Part shown: in pieces, positions 32,136 to 46,437 of the stretch
How positions within the stretch are numbered: position 1 is the stretch's first letter
Layout of the letters: every line of letters begins with the position of its first letter
From: Cucumis sativus
Taxonomy: Eukaryota > Streptophyta > Magnoliopsida > Cucurbitales > Cucurbitaceae
NCBI RefSeq assembly: GCF_000004075.3
Contig: NC_026661.2
Location: 682,001-746,000, forward strand
Length of the DNA: 64,000 nucleotides
Direction: 5' to 3'
Program-made: the position numbers and the translations under genes
Notes under the pieces: model-generated
Told to the model about the DNA's origin: nothing
The model's database searches: none
Seen by the model: only the letters and a program-made list of their open reading frames with translations

Positions 32136-35100
32136 TTTTGGTAATAGGTGGTGGTAAATGAATCTCAAGAGAATTGGAAATGGTAGCTGCTGTGATGGGA
32201 ATTGGTGTTCTTTGAATTGTGTGTATATATAAAGAAAACAAATCGGCAAATTGCCTTTTTGTAGTGAAAGAACAACCACAATGGATTGAGTTTTGGGCCA
32301 TAATCTATAAAGGTCACATGGCTTTGTCCCCCAACAAAAAGCCATGGTGAACTTCATTTCCTATTGTTAATTTCTTTTTATAACAAACCATGAGGACCTA
32401 CAATTCTCAGTCAAACAAATTATTTTTTGGCCATCATCACATTCATACATTGTGGATCATTTGAAAAGAAGAAAAGACGAGAATCATTTCAAGAGACCAA
32501 TAAGCAAAATCATATGGCAGATAATCTTTTTAAAAACGTAAATCAAAACGATTGATTTGTCGATGTTCTTGACCATATACACGTGAATTCTACAAGGTCT
32601 TGCAACCTTTGGTCTTTGGAAGCTAGCCAACAAATACATTATCATAAAATGTCATAATATTTAAACAAAAACCATTGGCTACATGAAGATTACAGGAATT
32701 TGGTCCTGAATTTGAAGGGGTCATAGATCAAGTAGTTGAAATAAAATAGACCAAACAGTTTATTTCTATTTTCTTTTAAGTGAACTTTAGGAATACATGG
32801 GCATCTACAAATTAGGGCGGTATAAAGAAAAAAGGACTCCAATCAAGAAGAATAAGACCTAGTAAGTAATTACAAAATGACTGTCATTGATGCCTAAACA
32901 GAAACACAGAATCTAACAAGAGACCAAACGTCAGAAGGATCTCTCTCAATACCTCTAATGCCCCCAAAGACTCCAAAAAACACAAACGTGGCGTGCACAA
33001 GGACCTTCCCTTCTCATGAAACAGAGGAGGAAGAAGGAACTCCTTAGTCATCTCCATGCAGACTAACTGGAAACCAAGCACATAACAAACAATAATTCCA
33101 AGCAGATCAAGCAATATTCTTATGTATTTGTACCAATATCAAATGAGTGTTAAATTTATCACAAAACATTGATTAATCATGGATGATACTTTTTGATGAA
33201 AAGCATTATCTTAATTATTGATGATATAAAGACGCAAAAGCATTATCTTAATTATCCAAAGTTAATTTCACTTCATTTCTTTTTGTGTGTAGCTTGAAAT
33301 GACTATGCTTTATGTCTTTCCTATAAATCCCAACTTTTTAGAAAATAAAGTGATATGGGAAACTTTAATAATAACTTTTATGTCATGGACTCATGCTTGT
33401 GGAGCCTAATCATAAATAATCTAGAAAAGAAATCACATAGAGCTCTAAATAAGAGACCAATTGTTGAGGATAGAATTATAGTTATAGAAAGTTTGGTGTT
33501 GTTTCAAAATGTTAGAGCCCTAACATTAATTCATTGTTGAATAAATCTTTCAAAATTTATGAAGTCCAACAAAAATGAATTAATAGTTTATTTATTTTAA
33601 CTTCTATCAGCATAAATTCTAAAATTTTGTAAATATATTAGTTTATTTGGTATGTTTAAAAGCATTCCTAAAATTTAATTGAAACAAAATTACACAACTA
33701 AAGAAGCTTAATACAAATTAAATCATAAAAATTTTACTATAAAATATTATTAAATTCTATTGTCATGACATTTAATGCTAATGAATTATATTTTAACCAT
33801 TTATTTGGTATTAACAAATAACTAATTGAAATAAAACTACAGCAATTTAAAAGGTTAATGTATTTTTTTATTAGAAATTTTATTAACAAAAAACATAGAT
33901 TAATCTTGTGTTATACTATATTGATAAGAATTTTATATTTTTAACAAAGTAAACAATAATAGATTATTTAATATAAAATTTTGAATAGCTAAAAGTAATA
34001 TATATATATATATATAAAATTATTGAGTACATAATGAAGAGACTGAAATTGTGAAACAATTAAAAAAATGTATGGATCCAAAGAGAGAGAAACGATAGAA
34101 GTTGTAAAATATTTTTTAAAAAAGAACTTTTTTATGGTGAGTGATTCTTAAATTGGTATGATCATGGACAAGGTTTTCTTGCTTGAATTTTATCATACAC
34201 CATCAAAGGGAATCCAAATTTTCATTCACATTCCTTGACTTTAAACCTCTTGATAGAAATGTAATATTGTTATTTGTAAATTTACCAACCAATCTACAAT
34301 TCATCGATTGTGCGGTGCCATCAATGAAGGTCTTTTTTCTTTCTTTTTTGAGACAATAGAACACACAACGAGCCTACACCAAACCAACTCATCTCAAAGT
34401 AGGAGGACAATCCCAGAAAAACACCTTTCCAAATGAAAAAATAGACTTTGTTGACGTAAGTATATGTAACCACTAGAGCCTTGCAATTAAGAAAATAAAT
34501 GCAACCACAAAGGTAAGAAACTTAACCTTCACAATGTTTAGTAAAACAAATTATTTATTAATATGTATATAATCACTTTAATTGAATGCGAAAATTTTGA
34601 TAGATACAAACCTTTAGTTTTTCTAAAAGTCCATCACCTTTCTTGCCAGCTTACCTATCTCAATTTATCTTTTACCAAGGATCAAATAGACATAAACATC
34701 GTAAATTAAACTAGTAGGTTAACCAATTTTTACTCTTTAACATTATTCCGAGCAGTTGACAAATTTATATGGGGCCATAAATGAGATTCTTGTATTCTTC
34801 ATTGTTAGGGATCTACAAAGTCTCAAAAATGAATCTAAATATGAAAATCAATTGAGACACACCGATCTAACTCATTTTTTTATCAAGAAGAATTTGAGGG
34901 CAAAAACTTAGCTTGAATGGGGAAATTTAAAATTTATTGAAAGTACAAAGAAATAAAATTTAAACGGGAAGGACCAAAATGGTAATTTAACCAAAAAATC
35001 TAATATCAATATTTTCCCCACTAGATTTCTTTCATTGTGTATCCATCTTGTAAAGAGAATTCCAAGATTCACAACCTTTCTATCTCAACAATTAATATAT

Positions 35101-37462
35101 ACATTATCACAATGAAAAGGAAATCATGCATTCAAATGTAACACATTATTACACTGAAAAGAAAATCTTAAAAGCATGTTTCATAAAAAAGGTAATCCTA
35201 CTGGATTCATTGATATGAAGAAAGTGGTAGGTCACTAATTTGCTGCATTATCGTACAGAATGGCAATCAGTATGAAGAAAATGAATCAGAAGACAAAGGC
35301 ATGTGACTTCCTTCCAAGGCTTTCATCTTCACTCCACTAAAACTAGTAGTTTTTATGATGTTAAATATGATGTTAAAACCTTCTTGTTCATTGGATCTAT
35401 TTCACCTCTAAAGCTAATCCTTCAGCATCAAACTGCCACTAGTTTACCAAATCAGATTCTCATTTGATTTATGAAAAGGAATTACTGGGTAAGATGCAAC
35501 GCCCCAGGTCAAGGACTCATACAAGGATTGAAAACTTGATGGCTCTAGCAGTCTTCTGCATCTCCTGTGACGTGACAATGACGTATTTGTTTGTCTTAAA
35601 TGGCTTTTAAGAGTGAAAACTATCTCCACAAATCAATATAGATCCTTTCAACATGTTTTGTCCCCACTCACATGCCTAGAATTGTACTAAACTAAGTTTA
35701 ACTTTAGAGTTCTTATGAATGAGTCACCGAAAAGATAGGCAAACCTTGTTGGTTTAGGTAATAACTTTGAATTCTTTAAAGTCTTTCTTAACCATATTTT
35801 CATATCCTATATCCCTCTCATTTGTGATCTTAGTTCGTGTGTGTACCTCTCCTAAATTCGGTGTTATATACGATCATTGTCAATCAGGACCTTCATTATC
35901 CAAAAGTTTGTAGTTTACTTTTCTTGGAGTCGACTCATGGACTTTCTGTCTGGCCTACTCTAACATCATGTATTTCTTCCAACTTTCTGAGGTGGAAAGT
36001 TGACAGCCGTTGGGAGGGTGATTTAGGGATAAGATTTGATAACCACGAAGAATATTCAAAAGGATCTGGTAATCCTATTGTAAGATTCTCAATCATGAAC
36101 TCATCCACACCAACAAAGAAAGGAAGCAAGCAATCCCTCCCTAATCAAACACAACTTTGCGCCATCCAGTAGAAATTTAGATCATGATATTGGAATTGGA
36201 CTTTACATAACAATGCCAAGGACATCTAAAGATTCAAATGAATGAATTATCCAATCCATTCTGGTACTTGACACGGTAAGGTCATACGGATTTTGTAAAT
36301 GCTTCAATAATTAGAAATTATAAGTTGGAGTTAGTAGATTATACTAAAAAAGTTCACAAAGTTCGCATGGAATGATAACGATATCATTGAATAGGCATTG
36401 CCAAGATGCCAACCTGGCTGACTGGACACTGTCCTATCTCTGAAAAAAAGATAAACTGATAGTTAAGATATTTCCTCACCTAGTTCGTCGAAGTTTCTAC
36501 TTCTAATAAAACCACGTAATGGACACTGCGTTCGGAAAAGTCCACATAGTACCAGAGACGTGTGGACACCAGCATTTATTACATGTCCTGGAAGCATAAA
36601 TTCTTGAAGAAGCATATGAAAGTTCATTATCAAAGCATCTAGTATCCGAGTTTGAAGTGTTGCAAAAGTGAAGGGTCATTAAACTGATAGAAAGAACAAA
36701 ATTTCACACTGAGGCGTCAAACTCTAGCAAAAAGTTTAGATATACAATAATGAGTACTATACTATTCATGACTCTTCATTGAGATACTGTCTGCAGATGC
36801 ATAATTTAGTTTAAAGCAAGAAGAAAATGAAAAGTTAGGTCACTGTTTTCTTCAAATTAAGGGACCCTTGAGTCAACCAAATGAACCCACAGAGGCTGGT
36901 TGGCTAGTTGGCAAAGAGGATAAAGAAAAACAAAAACAAACCCAAAAAAGCAAGCAACTTAAAGAAGCAGGCCAAGTTCAGTGCTTAATCAAGTAATCTA
37001 AAAATGGAACTTAAATTTTTTCTTTAATTGAAAACATACTACATGTTGATAAGAACATGCCCAACATCAATTAATTTAGTGCTTTATTTGATTAAAAACT
37101 CAAGGATTCACAAGTTGTCCTTTCTTTTCCTTTTTCTCTCTTTTTTTTTTCCCTATTTTTCCTAAACACATACACATTTGTGCAAGCAAATGGTAGGGTA
37201 TTATGTTTTGCACTAAACAAGGCAAACCATGTGAAATATTGCCAATTTCTTCACCTGCTATGTTTTCATTCCTTCTTCTTACTTTTCTACTTATCCATAA
37301 TTGACAAAAATTCTACACACACACACACACATATATATATGAGCACAAACCCACATACAACACTCACTCACTCAACTCAAAGTACCATAACAAGTCCTTT
37401 CAAATCCAGTTCAAAAGGCAATTCAAAACAGGGGATCTTTCTTTGTTGTAAAGCATAGAGAT
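32136..37462. other. Intergenic spacer with a LINE relic
   Basis: It holds the minus-strand SAUR promoter, a LINE fragment at 32885-33050 and a short duplicated AAAGCATTATCTTAATTAT near 33204 and 33238. A stretch near 35295-35325 (AGAAGACAAAGGCATGTGAC) resembles the SAUR promoter box but has no SAUR behind it. TATATATA of the next gene is at 37333-37340. Confidence 0.45.
32885..33050 (-). mobile_element. LINE ORF2 C-terminal relic
   Basis: On the minus strand FHEKGR is read in one frame, and ERDPSDVWSLVRF in a neighbouring frame further on. These are pieces of the LINE reverse-transcriptase tail in the order expected, but the W..RNN.IF motif between them is deleted and the frame is broken. 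It is related in type to the element at the left edge of the window. Confidence 0.55.
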
Positions 37463-37771
37463 ATGGGAATTCATTTGACAGGAATAGCAAATGCAAAGCA
37501 AAAGTTACAAAGAACATTCTCAGGGAAATACGGGATTGGATCGGCGGTGACGACGAATAATGTTCCTAAAGGACATTTTGCAGTTTATGTAGGAGAAACA
37601 CAGAAGAAGAGGTTTGTAGTTCCAATATGGTACCTGAATCATCCATTGTTTAAGGATTTGTTAAACCTTGCGGAAGAGGAATTTGGATTCGATCATCCAA
37701 TGGGTGGACTTACGATTCCTTGCACCGAAGATTACTTCATCAGCTTAACTTCAGCCCTGAATTGTTCATAA
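37463..37771 (+). CDS. SAUR family auxin-responsive protein (GHFAVYVGE type)
   Basis: A 102-residue, intronless protein starts [19 protein letters not shown], then a 15-residue Gly/Thr-containing spacer, then [52 protein letters not shown] and ends LNCS. The N-terminal spacer between KLQRTF and VPKGH is longer than in the 19922 gene. TATATATA lies 130 bases upstream, after an (AC)n run. A (CTT)n tract (37794-37816) follows in the 3' region. It is likely functional. Confidence 0.95.
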   Translation: MGIHLTGIANAKQKLQRTFSGKYGIGSAVTTNNVPKGHFAVYVGETQKKRFVVPIWYLNHPLFKDLLNLAEEEFGFDHPMGGLTIPCTEDYFISLTSALNCS

Positions 37772-39591
37772 ACCCATTTGGAATTTCCATTTTTCTTCTT
37801 CTTCTTCTTCTTCTTCATCATTTGCCCTAATTTTAACATTTTCTTGCTTCCATTTTTTTTTTCTTGTTAGAGAATTTGAAATCAAGAGATTCAAACTAAA
37901 GTTTGTCTCTGTGAATTTTGTATCATTATTGATTGTTCTTCCTAATCATTACTATTACTATTATTATTATTATTACCCCTTTAAACTCAGTGATTCCAAA
38001 TTCTAATTTCCACCCCTTTTCTTTCTTCATATCTTAAAATTAAGATTAATTCAATTGCATAGTGAGAATGAATCATTGATATTTTCACAAATCTCCATCT
38101 AATTAACTCTATCTATCTTTTGTTAATTAGTGTGGTTAACTGCAAGAATAAGTTCACCTCAAATCATTTAGCTACCTACACTCAAAGCTTTGGATACTCA
38201 AATGTGTAGCATAAATACCATCCTTTGTCAATGGATTCTTCATATGATTTGTTATTAAAAAATGCATAGAAAATATTTACAAACACAATCAATCAATATT
38301 TTAAATTACAACATCGCATTAAGTTTAAATTTAAATTTTTTATTCAAAATAAAAATATTTTAGCTTGTATCAAATATTTATTATAGGATGGAAGGAGAGG
38401 TTTCATCCCAACTCCAACTCCAACTCCATAATGATGAGAAAAAAATTAAACTAAATTGATTTGTTTAACCTAATAATTTATATTCAAATTAACAATTTAA
38501 TTTAAATGAAAAAAATAATGTAAGAAAAATAAATTTATGTGAAAATTAAAAAAGAAAAGAAAAAGTAGAGTTTCTAAAATTATGTTGTAAGAAAATGTTG
38601 AGAGTGGAGAAAGCTAAAAAGCATTACTTTAAATCCAATTTGGTTAAAACTTAATTTTAAGAATAGGTTTGAAGAAAAGCAAAGAAATATTTTCCCGAAA
38701 GATTCCAAAATAATTTGTGAAATGTCACTATTTTTCATGTGTTTTTGGAATTATTAAGTGATATTGAAATGATAGCGATGGGAAATAATTGTATTTAATT
38801 ATTACTTCAAAAAGCCTTCTTCTTTTTCTTTTTCTCTATTAAATTTTTCTCCAAGGTTAATTTTTTTTCAATTATATGAGTTGATATTGACCTTATTTTA
38901 TGCCAATACATTGAATCTTACAATTTACTTAGATACATTTGAATATTTGAAATTTAGTGTAAATTATTTTTTAGCTATTATTAACTCATTGCTCATTAAT
39001 GTACTTCATATCTTGAGGAATTTTTAAAAATAATAAAATTTACCAAATATTTACAACCTATAGCAAATTCTATCCGTGGTAGTAATTGATATACTATAGT
39101 AATAGAATCCAAAATTTTGCTATAGTTTATAAATATTTTAATTTATTTTGCTATTTCAAAAAATGTTCCAAAGATAAACAAATAAATCATAACTAAGTTC
39201 AATTACCTTATTCTTTATATGAAATGGAGAAAGAGTCATATTTCTAATTCACCTATAGATCAAAAACTTAAGTTAGTAAGTAAAAACAAACTTCATATGT
39301 ATCTAATACTCTCCCACTCGTGGAAAGATGAAAAAGATACGATAGTATGTAAGTTTGGAGCACTAGACCTTATGATTGTTCGGCGATTTTACTTTAATAA
39401 CAATTTAAATCATAAATTTAATATTATATCAAAACTTCAACATTTTTACAACAATAACTTCACTGAAAAAACGTAAGAATAGGTAGAAGCTCGGTTTCAT
39501 TCCAGTTTTAAGAGTTAATGTTGAATTTTGCTTAATGAAAAGATAATCAAACAAAAAAAGAAGTTTTTTTCTTTTTTGCTTTTTATTTTGA

Positions 39592-39593
<2 letters not shown>

Positions 39594-39649
<56 letters not shown>
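39594..39649. repeat. (AT)28 microsatellite
   Basis: Uninterrupted AT dinucleotides over 56 bases. Confidence 0.95.
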
Positions 39650-39653
<4 letters not shown>

Positions 39654-41796
39654 CTAATAATTTAAATTAGGGTTGAAAGGAGAGACAATGACAAGACCAG
39701 AAAGCCATGATTTTGAAAAGATTAAGGAAAATTACAAAGTGTGTTTAGTCAAAATCATATACTTTATGTTAAACCAACCCACTGCATATAATTATAATTA
39801 TATGTTACTTTCCAATTTCAATCACAATCCAAAAACACCACTCAACTCAATCTTATGAATCTCTTTTTCCCTAACTAAAACAATACAAAATTAAATATAC
39901 ACTCTTTTTTAGAATGAGATCACAATGTACAACATGTCAACTTCAGCAACTCTTTATTTTTGCAACAAGATAAGACCATTGTGAACGCACATTTTATCTA
40001 ATATTAAGTGTGTATTGAACTTTAGTGATAACTCGTTCCTATCGTTTTGAAGATAGGACGACAATCTCTTTTTTTAGTTCAATACATGTAAGGTGGCCTA
40101 CGGCATTTAAAATAAAATAAGATCCATATTGGATATAGATCAAATGCGTGCATCAAAATATGCTATTTCATGTAAAGTTCAAAAATCTTATAAGATAGGG
40201 AAAATGTGGATATGGCTTAACCGAAGAAAAAGTGTAAACCTCTTTTATAAACGTGTCGATGAAGTGGGTAGAGATCGCAGTCATTATCGTAATGTTGTTA
40301 TGTAGGAAACATTTTTATGAATATTTAAATTCTATCCAAATAAGTTTTTATTTGTCTTTGACTTTCTTTTGTTATGTATTTTACTATGTTAATAGAACGA
40401 TCACTTACCTTGATATAGTAAATTACGAAGACTTTAGTGTTAAATCATTTTCTTCGAATTGCTCTTCCAAGATTAACAAAACATCATTTTTAGATCATAA
40501 GTACACTCATAAAAAAAGAAAGATTGGAATCAATTTTTTTACCCAATCGCTAGAGAAATGGAAAAATAGACAACAGGCAAATATGAAAATAATGCTCGTT
40601 TTTTAAGAACCCAAACAAACCATTTTATAAAAAACCTCAAAAGATCAAAATGTTTTCGAGATCTACCTTAAATAAATGAGTTCTTGCAAAAATAGCAAAA
40701 AAATTATGATAATAGAACTCATATCACTACATTTTTTTTAATTGTAAAAGTAGGCAAATTTAAAAGTCAATAATTTTTTGCTCACCCTCCAATAATCATC
40801 TGATAGTTGACTGATATCATTAATTATTTGTCATATTTTTCATATTCGCAATATATGCAAAAAAAAAAAATGTCATGGATTGTTTTTTTCTAAATGGTTT
40901 TATCATGTAATACAATTTCCCTTGAACAAAAAAAACAAAAAACAAAAATGTTTTAGGAATTAGACAAAAAAAAAAAAGTATATGGTGGTGAAATAGTTGT
41001 TAGAAATGACTATCATCCTAATGAATCATGGTTAATGTTTAAAAAAATATATGAAAAATTATTATTATTATTTGATGGTTACAAATATTGTAACTATTTA
41101 ATGGTAATAATGTTTTGTTTTAATTCACTAACAAATCTAAAATTAAATTTAGATCTAAACCCTCGTTTTTCTTTTTCTATATAAAGATCTCGATGTTGGG
41201 GGTTCTTCATCTTCCCTTTCAAACTTTTGATTTTTTCTCATAACAATAGTTTTCTTGACTTCATTCCTTATTTCGACGACTGCATGCTTGAGTTGAAAAG
41301 TTGTGTTAACCTTGGAAAGCAACCGATATATGTGATTTAGCACCGATATCACAATAAATTTTGCTTTTATGGCAGTGATTCGTCGTGACACAACAACAAT
41401 TAACATTTGTTTCCTACAATAGTCAACTACATTATAACGCTTCGAGTTTAGGAAGGGGACATGAATGAACAAGTATTACATATGAATAAGAGGGATCGTG
41501 AGGACATGAAATGAGTACAAGAAAGTAATGTTAAGAAAGACTTAAAAAGAATTAAAAGTTACTACCTATACCAACAAGGTACATATTTCTATTCGGTAGC
41601 TCAATCATAAGAACTACAAAGTTAAGCGTGCTATGCTTGGAGCAATTTTATGTTGGATGACCATCTTGGAGATTTTTCTAGAATGTATGTGAGTGAGGAC
41701 AAAGCATGCTAAAATAACTCATGTTAGTTTGTGGGGAGAACTTTAAAGATGATGTTGTCAGGTCGTAAGGGAATGCCGGGGATCCAAATCCTGGGC

Positions 41797-42022
41797 TTGA
41801 AGCGTTACCTTCACCTACAAGCTTAAGCTTTTGGGTTGAATTGGTAATTTAAGATGGTATTAGAGCACCCTATGTTATTGTTTTTTCTTCAATTAATACT
41901 AATTTCCACTTGTTGGATCTTTCTTCAATCAAAGAGACACACGTGAAAGAATGGTAGATATATAATATTAAATTCACCTTCGCCTTCTAGCTTAAGTATT
42001 AGTGTTGAATTGATAATGTAAT
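41797..42022 (+). mobile_element. TRIM-type miniature LTR retroelement with primer-binding site
   Basis: The left terminal segment holds AAGCTTAAGCTTTTGGGTTG and ends TAATTTAAGA. Immediately after it is TGGTATTAGAGC (41855-41866), one mismatch from TGGTATCAGAGC, the primer-binding site complementary to plant initiator tRNA-Met. A short interior (ATTTCCACTTGTTGGATCTT) leads to the right segment, about 41950-42022. There is no coding sequence. Confidence 0.6.
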
Positions 42023-44929
42023 AATAAAGACGTGTTGAGGCTTTAATGGAAGGGACCATCGTAAGCTGTTGTCTAGCAAGAAGAAGAAGAAGAAGAAGAA
42101 GGGCGTGGCAATATGTATATCGTACTGCCATTGACAAAATAAATTCCCACGGTTTTGTGTAGAAACATGATAGCCATAATTATCATAGGGTCGTTTATTC
42201 TCTTTTGCTTACTTCCAATTATTTCTTTTAGTAGTCAGATGCCAATTAGTGCATCCATTACTTTTATCAACTAGTTTACTGTATCTTAACTCTTACAAAT
42301 AAGTAAATATTGAATATGATCTATTGATAACGAAATAAGATCACAAACAAAACTTATAATGGATCTTCTAAACTAATTGGTTTGTTACTTACGTTGATTA
42401 GGATGATTCTATTATTGAAAATATGGAGTAGAAATTCATAATATTTTTAAAGATGATTTCTCCTTCATGGTTAACTAATGTTTAATATGATATATCAAAG
42501 AACATAGCTGAATGAGATCTTCTATCTAAAAAGAGATACAATTAAAGAGAAGAGGGAAGAGGGAAGAGGGAAGATGGAAGATGGGAGAGACACCAGTCCG
42601 ACATAATTAATCTCTCCTCTCCAGATTGCATCCATTCAAATACACATCTTGTTTCAGTATCATTGTACCGTCTTCATGGAGTCCCTCCCATCCCTCTCTT
42701 AATCACTTATTTATATTTTTTCACTATAAGTCTATGCATATCTATGGTATCATATCAAAAAGAATTTATGATATGAAATGGCCAAAAAGTAAGCCATTAA
42801 AAATATACAAAGTATTAAAATGGTACTTAATCACGTTATTCTTTTTTGTCGTTAACATATAAAACTATATATGCTCACCTTAGCCATTAAAGAAATTTCC
42901 TATTAATTAGCGAGAGACAAATAGTTAACTAAGTGAACTTTATCAAATAAAAGACATATTATATGTTAAAATACCATATTAAACTTTGCATGTCCATCAT
43001 AATAATATAATTAATAAAGATCACTAACATTTATATCACTATCCCCCTTGAGATATATATATATATATCTTTTAGGAAAAAGATGTCAATTATGATGAGT
43101 GTGAAGCTATATTTAATAATGTATGAGTTGAGATATAGAAAGTCAAATTTCAAGTGGTGTGTGTCATGGTGGAAGCAGAGAAAATGGAAGATCTTAATTA
43201 CTATCTCAAATTTTGATTAAAGTCTTTACTTAATGGTGTTTCCATCATGGTAGGACCTAAGATATCCCAAATAATGAAGTTTTTAAGTCTTTTGACTTTG
43301 TACTTCTTTTTTTAAAAAAGAAATTCTCAACTCTTTAAAACCTAGCTAAGGTAGAAGGTGGGATGTCTAGTGGTAAAGAAGGGAACTTGCAAAAACCCTA
43401 ATTTGCACATGGTATTGTGTGGTTGTGCACTTATATATGTCCAATGAATATGGAATGCCCTATATTTTCTCTTCTAAATTATTTCAAGTGGAAGATATAT
43501 ATATACACACATAATTGAGCATCTTGTGTGGAAGGATTTATCAACTTTTCTTTTTTGTTATGTCTGTGTTTCAAGTATTGAAAAATAAAATTAATATATT
43601 TATAAATATAACAAAATATCAACATCTCTGTTAGTTATTTATATCGATATTTATTATCTATTATCTATGAATTGGTAGTAATAATTCGTCACTAACCTCA
43701 AAGTGGCTCTATTTCATTATATTCCATCCATATCCCAATTCCATTCAGTTAATATCCCTGTGGTGTCATTGAGATAAGAGATGTCGTTTCTAGTCTATCT
43801 GTTTCTCTAGTCTATCTGTTTCTATTTCTATATATATGGAAAGTTAAAAAATCATCATATAATAATATAATAATCTAGAAATTGCAATAGAAAAGAAAAA
43901 AAATTGCAATAGAAAAGAAAAATTATGATATTTTTTATATTTATAAATATTTTAAACAGTTTTATTATTTAAAATAATTATTTATAAATTGAATGAATCA
44001 AATATCTTTTATCTTTTTATATTTTTAATAATAGTTAGACACCAAATATACATACATCACAATAATTAAAATAGCAGAAGATATCTAATGGTGAAGTTTT
44101 TTTTCTTTTAATGATTTATTTGTATGTATGTATAATGAGCTAAGTAAACACTATTTAACATAAAAACTCTCAATTTGCTATATTTGTTACATTATTTATT
44201 ATTTGCTATTTGATATACATCATTTTTTATTTTTTCATTCTTTGCTATTGTGTTTACTATTTTCTTATCAAACTAAAATAGTCTAGACATCAAATACATA
44301 TTATTATAAACTAAACTAAAATAATATATGCTTAAAACATAAATTATTTTAATAAAACCATGATAAGTTAAGACTATAACAACTCACCTCTTATCCCAAA
44401 CATTGGTTTAATTAAAAGGGACCGTCGGCTATTACATTGGTACGATTATACAACTTTCCATTAATGCAATTCACACATTCTATTTCACTGTAGCAGATGA
44501 AGACGAATCGCATTCATTCTACCACACCCTGTTTTTGTACCATTTGCTCCCTCTCCTTCAATTATTTTCTACCATCATGTCTTGACCAAAAGATAGAGAA
44601 ATCCAAAAGGGATGGAAGAGAGATTTTTCTTTTGGAAGAAATAAATAGATATGAAAGTATTTTTTGAGTTTTTGTAAAATATTAGAAGTATAATTATCTC
44701 ACAAACGAAATATGAAAAGTAACATTAGATTTTGAGTACTTTAAAAGAAGTCTTTGTAAATGGTTTCTAATCATATAGTAGCTTAGTCGCGTGGACGATG
44801 ATACTATTCATAACTAAGGAACCAATCGAAACTAAATGAGTTTATATATACATTATTTTGGATGAAATGGAAAATATATTCATAATTAGTATGGATAGTT
44901 AGTTGTAATTATACTCTTAAATTTTCATC

Positions 44930-45000
44930 GATAAAAGTTAAATTTAATAATAATAGAAATGAAAGATAAAAGTTAAATTTAATAATAATAGAAATGGAAA
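44930..45000. repeat. 35-base tandem duplication
   Basis: GATAAAAGTTAAATTTAATA and the following AATAGAAATG(A/G)AA occur twice in a row. Confidence 0.85.
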
Positions 45001-46424
45001 GTTTGTAGGTGGAAATTCCAATTACCACATTTTTCAAATTACTCCATTATTATTATTATTATTATAGTTATTGTTGTTATTATTATTATTATTGGACAAC
45101 AATTGCAAAAACTACCTTTAAATTATAGTGATAGTTACCATTACATTTTCAAATTTTCAATAATAACAATTGGCTGCTAAACTTACAAAAATGTTAAAGT
45201 TTGACCCTCAAACTTACAATAATTATGGAAGTTGAACTCACAAATGGTCGAAATTAAAATTTCAAACTTAAAGAAACAATTATGTAAGTTTGAATGTCAA
45301 AGGTTTTAGGAGCTCTTTGCACCTATTAGAGAGGAGTGAAGTAGATTATTTTAGCCAATTTCATGTTTAGTCCTACTTGTTCTCACTCTTCCTTTTTCAC
45401 ATCTTTTCTTTCACTAAGTTCTAATTGTTTATTAAGTAAAAGTAGAAGGTCAAGTCAAAGTGTAAATTCTAATAATAATCACCACATGAGAAAATTAAAC
45501 AAAATCAATGCATACTATTATAATCTTCAAACTATTATAATTCTCACACACTCTTATAAGTCACTCATCATTTCAAACGCTCGCTTAAAGTTTTGAAAAG
45601 TTGTAAGTGTCGAATTTTAATTTTAAAAGTTAAGAGTAATAATTACAATTACCAACCTGATTTGAAGAGTGATTTTTAGAATCCTTAGGTCATTATCCAA
45701 AATTAGGTTGGGAGAGGGGTGTGGTGAACGGGGAACCAAAACGAAGGTGAACTGCCGTGTAAGGCGGAGGGGTTGTGGAAGGTTTAATGGAAAAGGGGCC
45801 GTGAGCAGGGTGTCGCCTCACGAGCATCTATGTACGGAAGTGTTGGACGATAGTTTTGAATTAAATAGAAAGAAGAAGAGTATGTGGCTATTGAGATTTC
45901 AGGATTTAGGGTTTACTGAAATAGAGACAAAATCCCCCATGTTCCGTGCAGGCTGCGGCAAACAATCATTTATTATTATTATTGCCAATCAATTTACGTC
46001 TTGATCTTTTTCTTCTTTTTCCAACTTCCAATAACTTCCCCTCTTCTACTGCTAGAATATGCTCAGTACACTTCTTCACATTCATTTTTCTTTTATGTAC
46101 CATACATACTAATTCACTTCTTCCCCCTCTCCCACAATTATTTCTTTCCCACCTAAGCTCACGCGCATCTCCATTCCATGTCTCAACTCTTATTAATATC
46201 CCACAAACCAGAAAAAAAAATCTCGAAATGTGTAAGTGAAAGATGATATAATACATCTTTGACATCTATCTTGTTTCTCACGCATCCCTCACCCATTTAC
46301 ACTAATATTTTCTCTAATTCACTCTCATATCCACTCATGCAAACACCATTGATAGGGAGACACATCAAGGTGCTTCCAGACCAAATATAAATTTCACACT
46401 GTGAATTGTAAACATCTCATGTTT

Positions 46425-46437
46425 CACTACAACAAAA
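46425..46437. mobile_element. CACTA-transposon terminus-like string
   Basis: CACTACAACAAAA matches the usual outer end of plant CACTA elements. The opposite end was not found; a similar CTACTACAAGAAAA at 57260 has the same orientation. Confidence 0.25.

Noticed and set aside
32136-32357. 74-codon extension of the minus-strand SAUR
   Set aside because: It covers the TATA region and leader and does not resemble SAUR N-termini.
45669-46004. 111-codon plus-strand frame over the G+C-rich island
   Set aside because: The other island copies do not preserve this frame, so it is not supported as coding.
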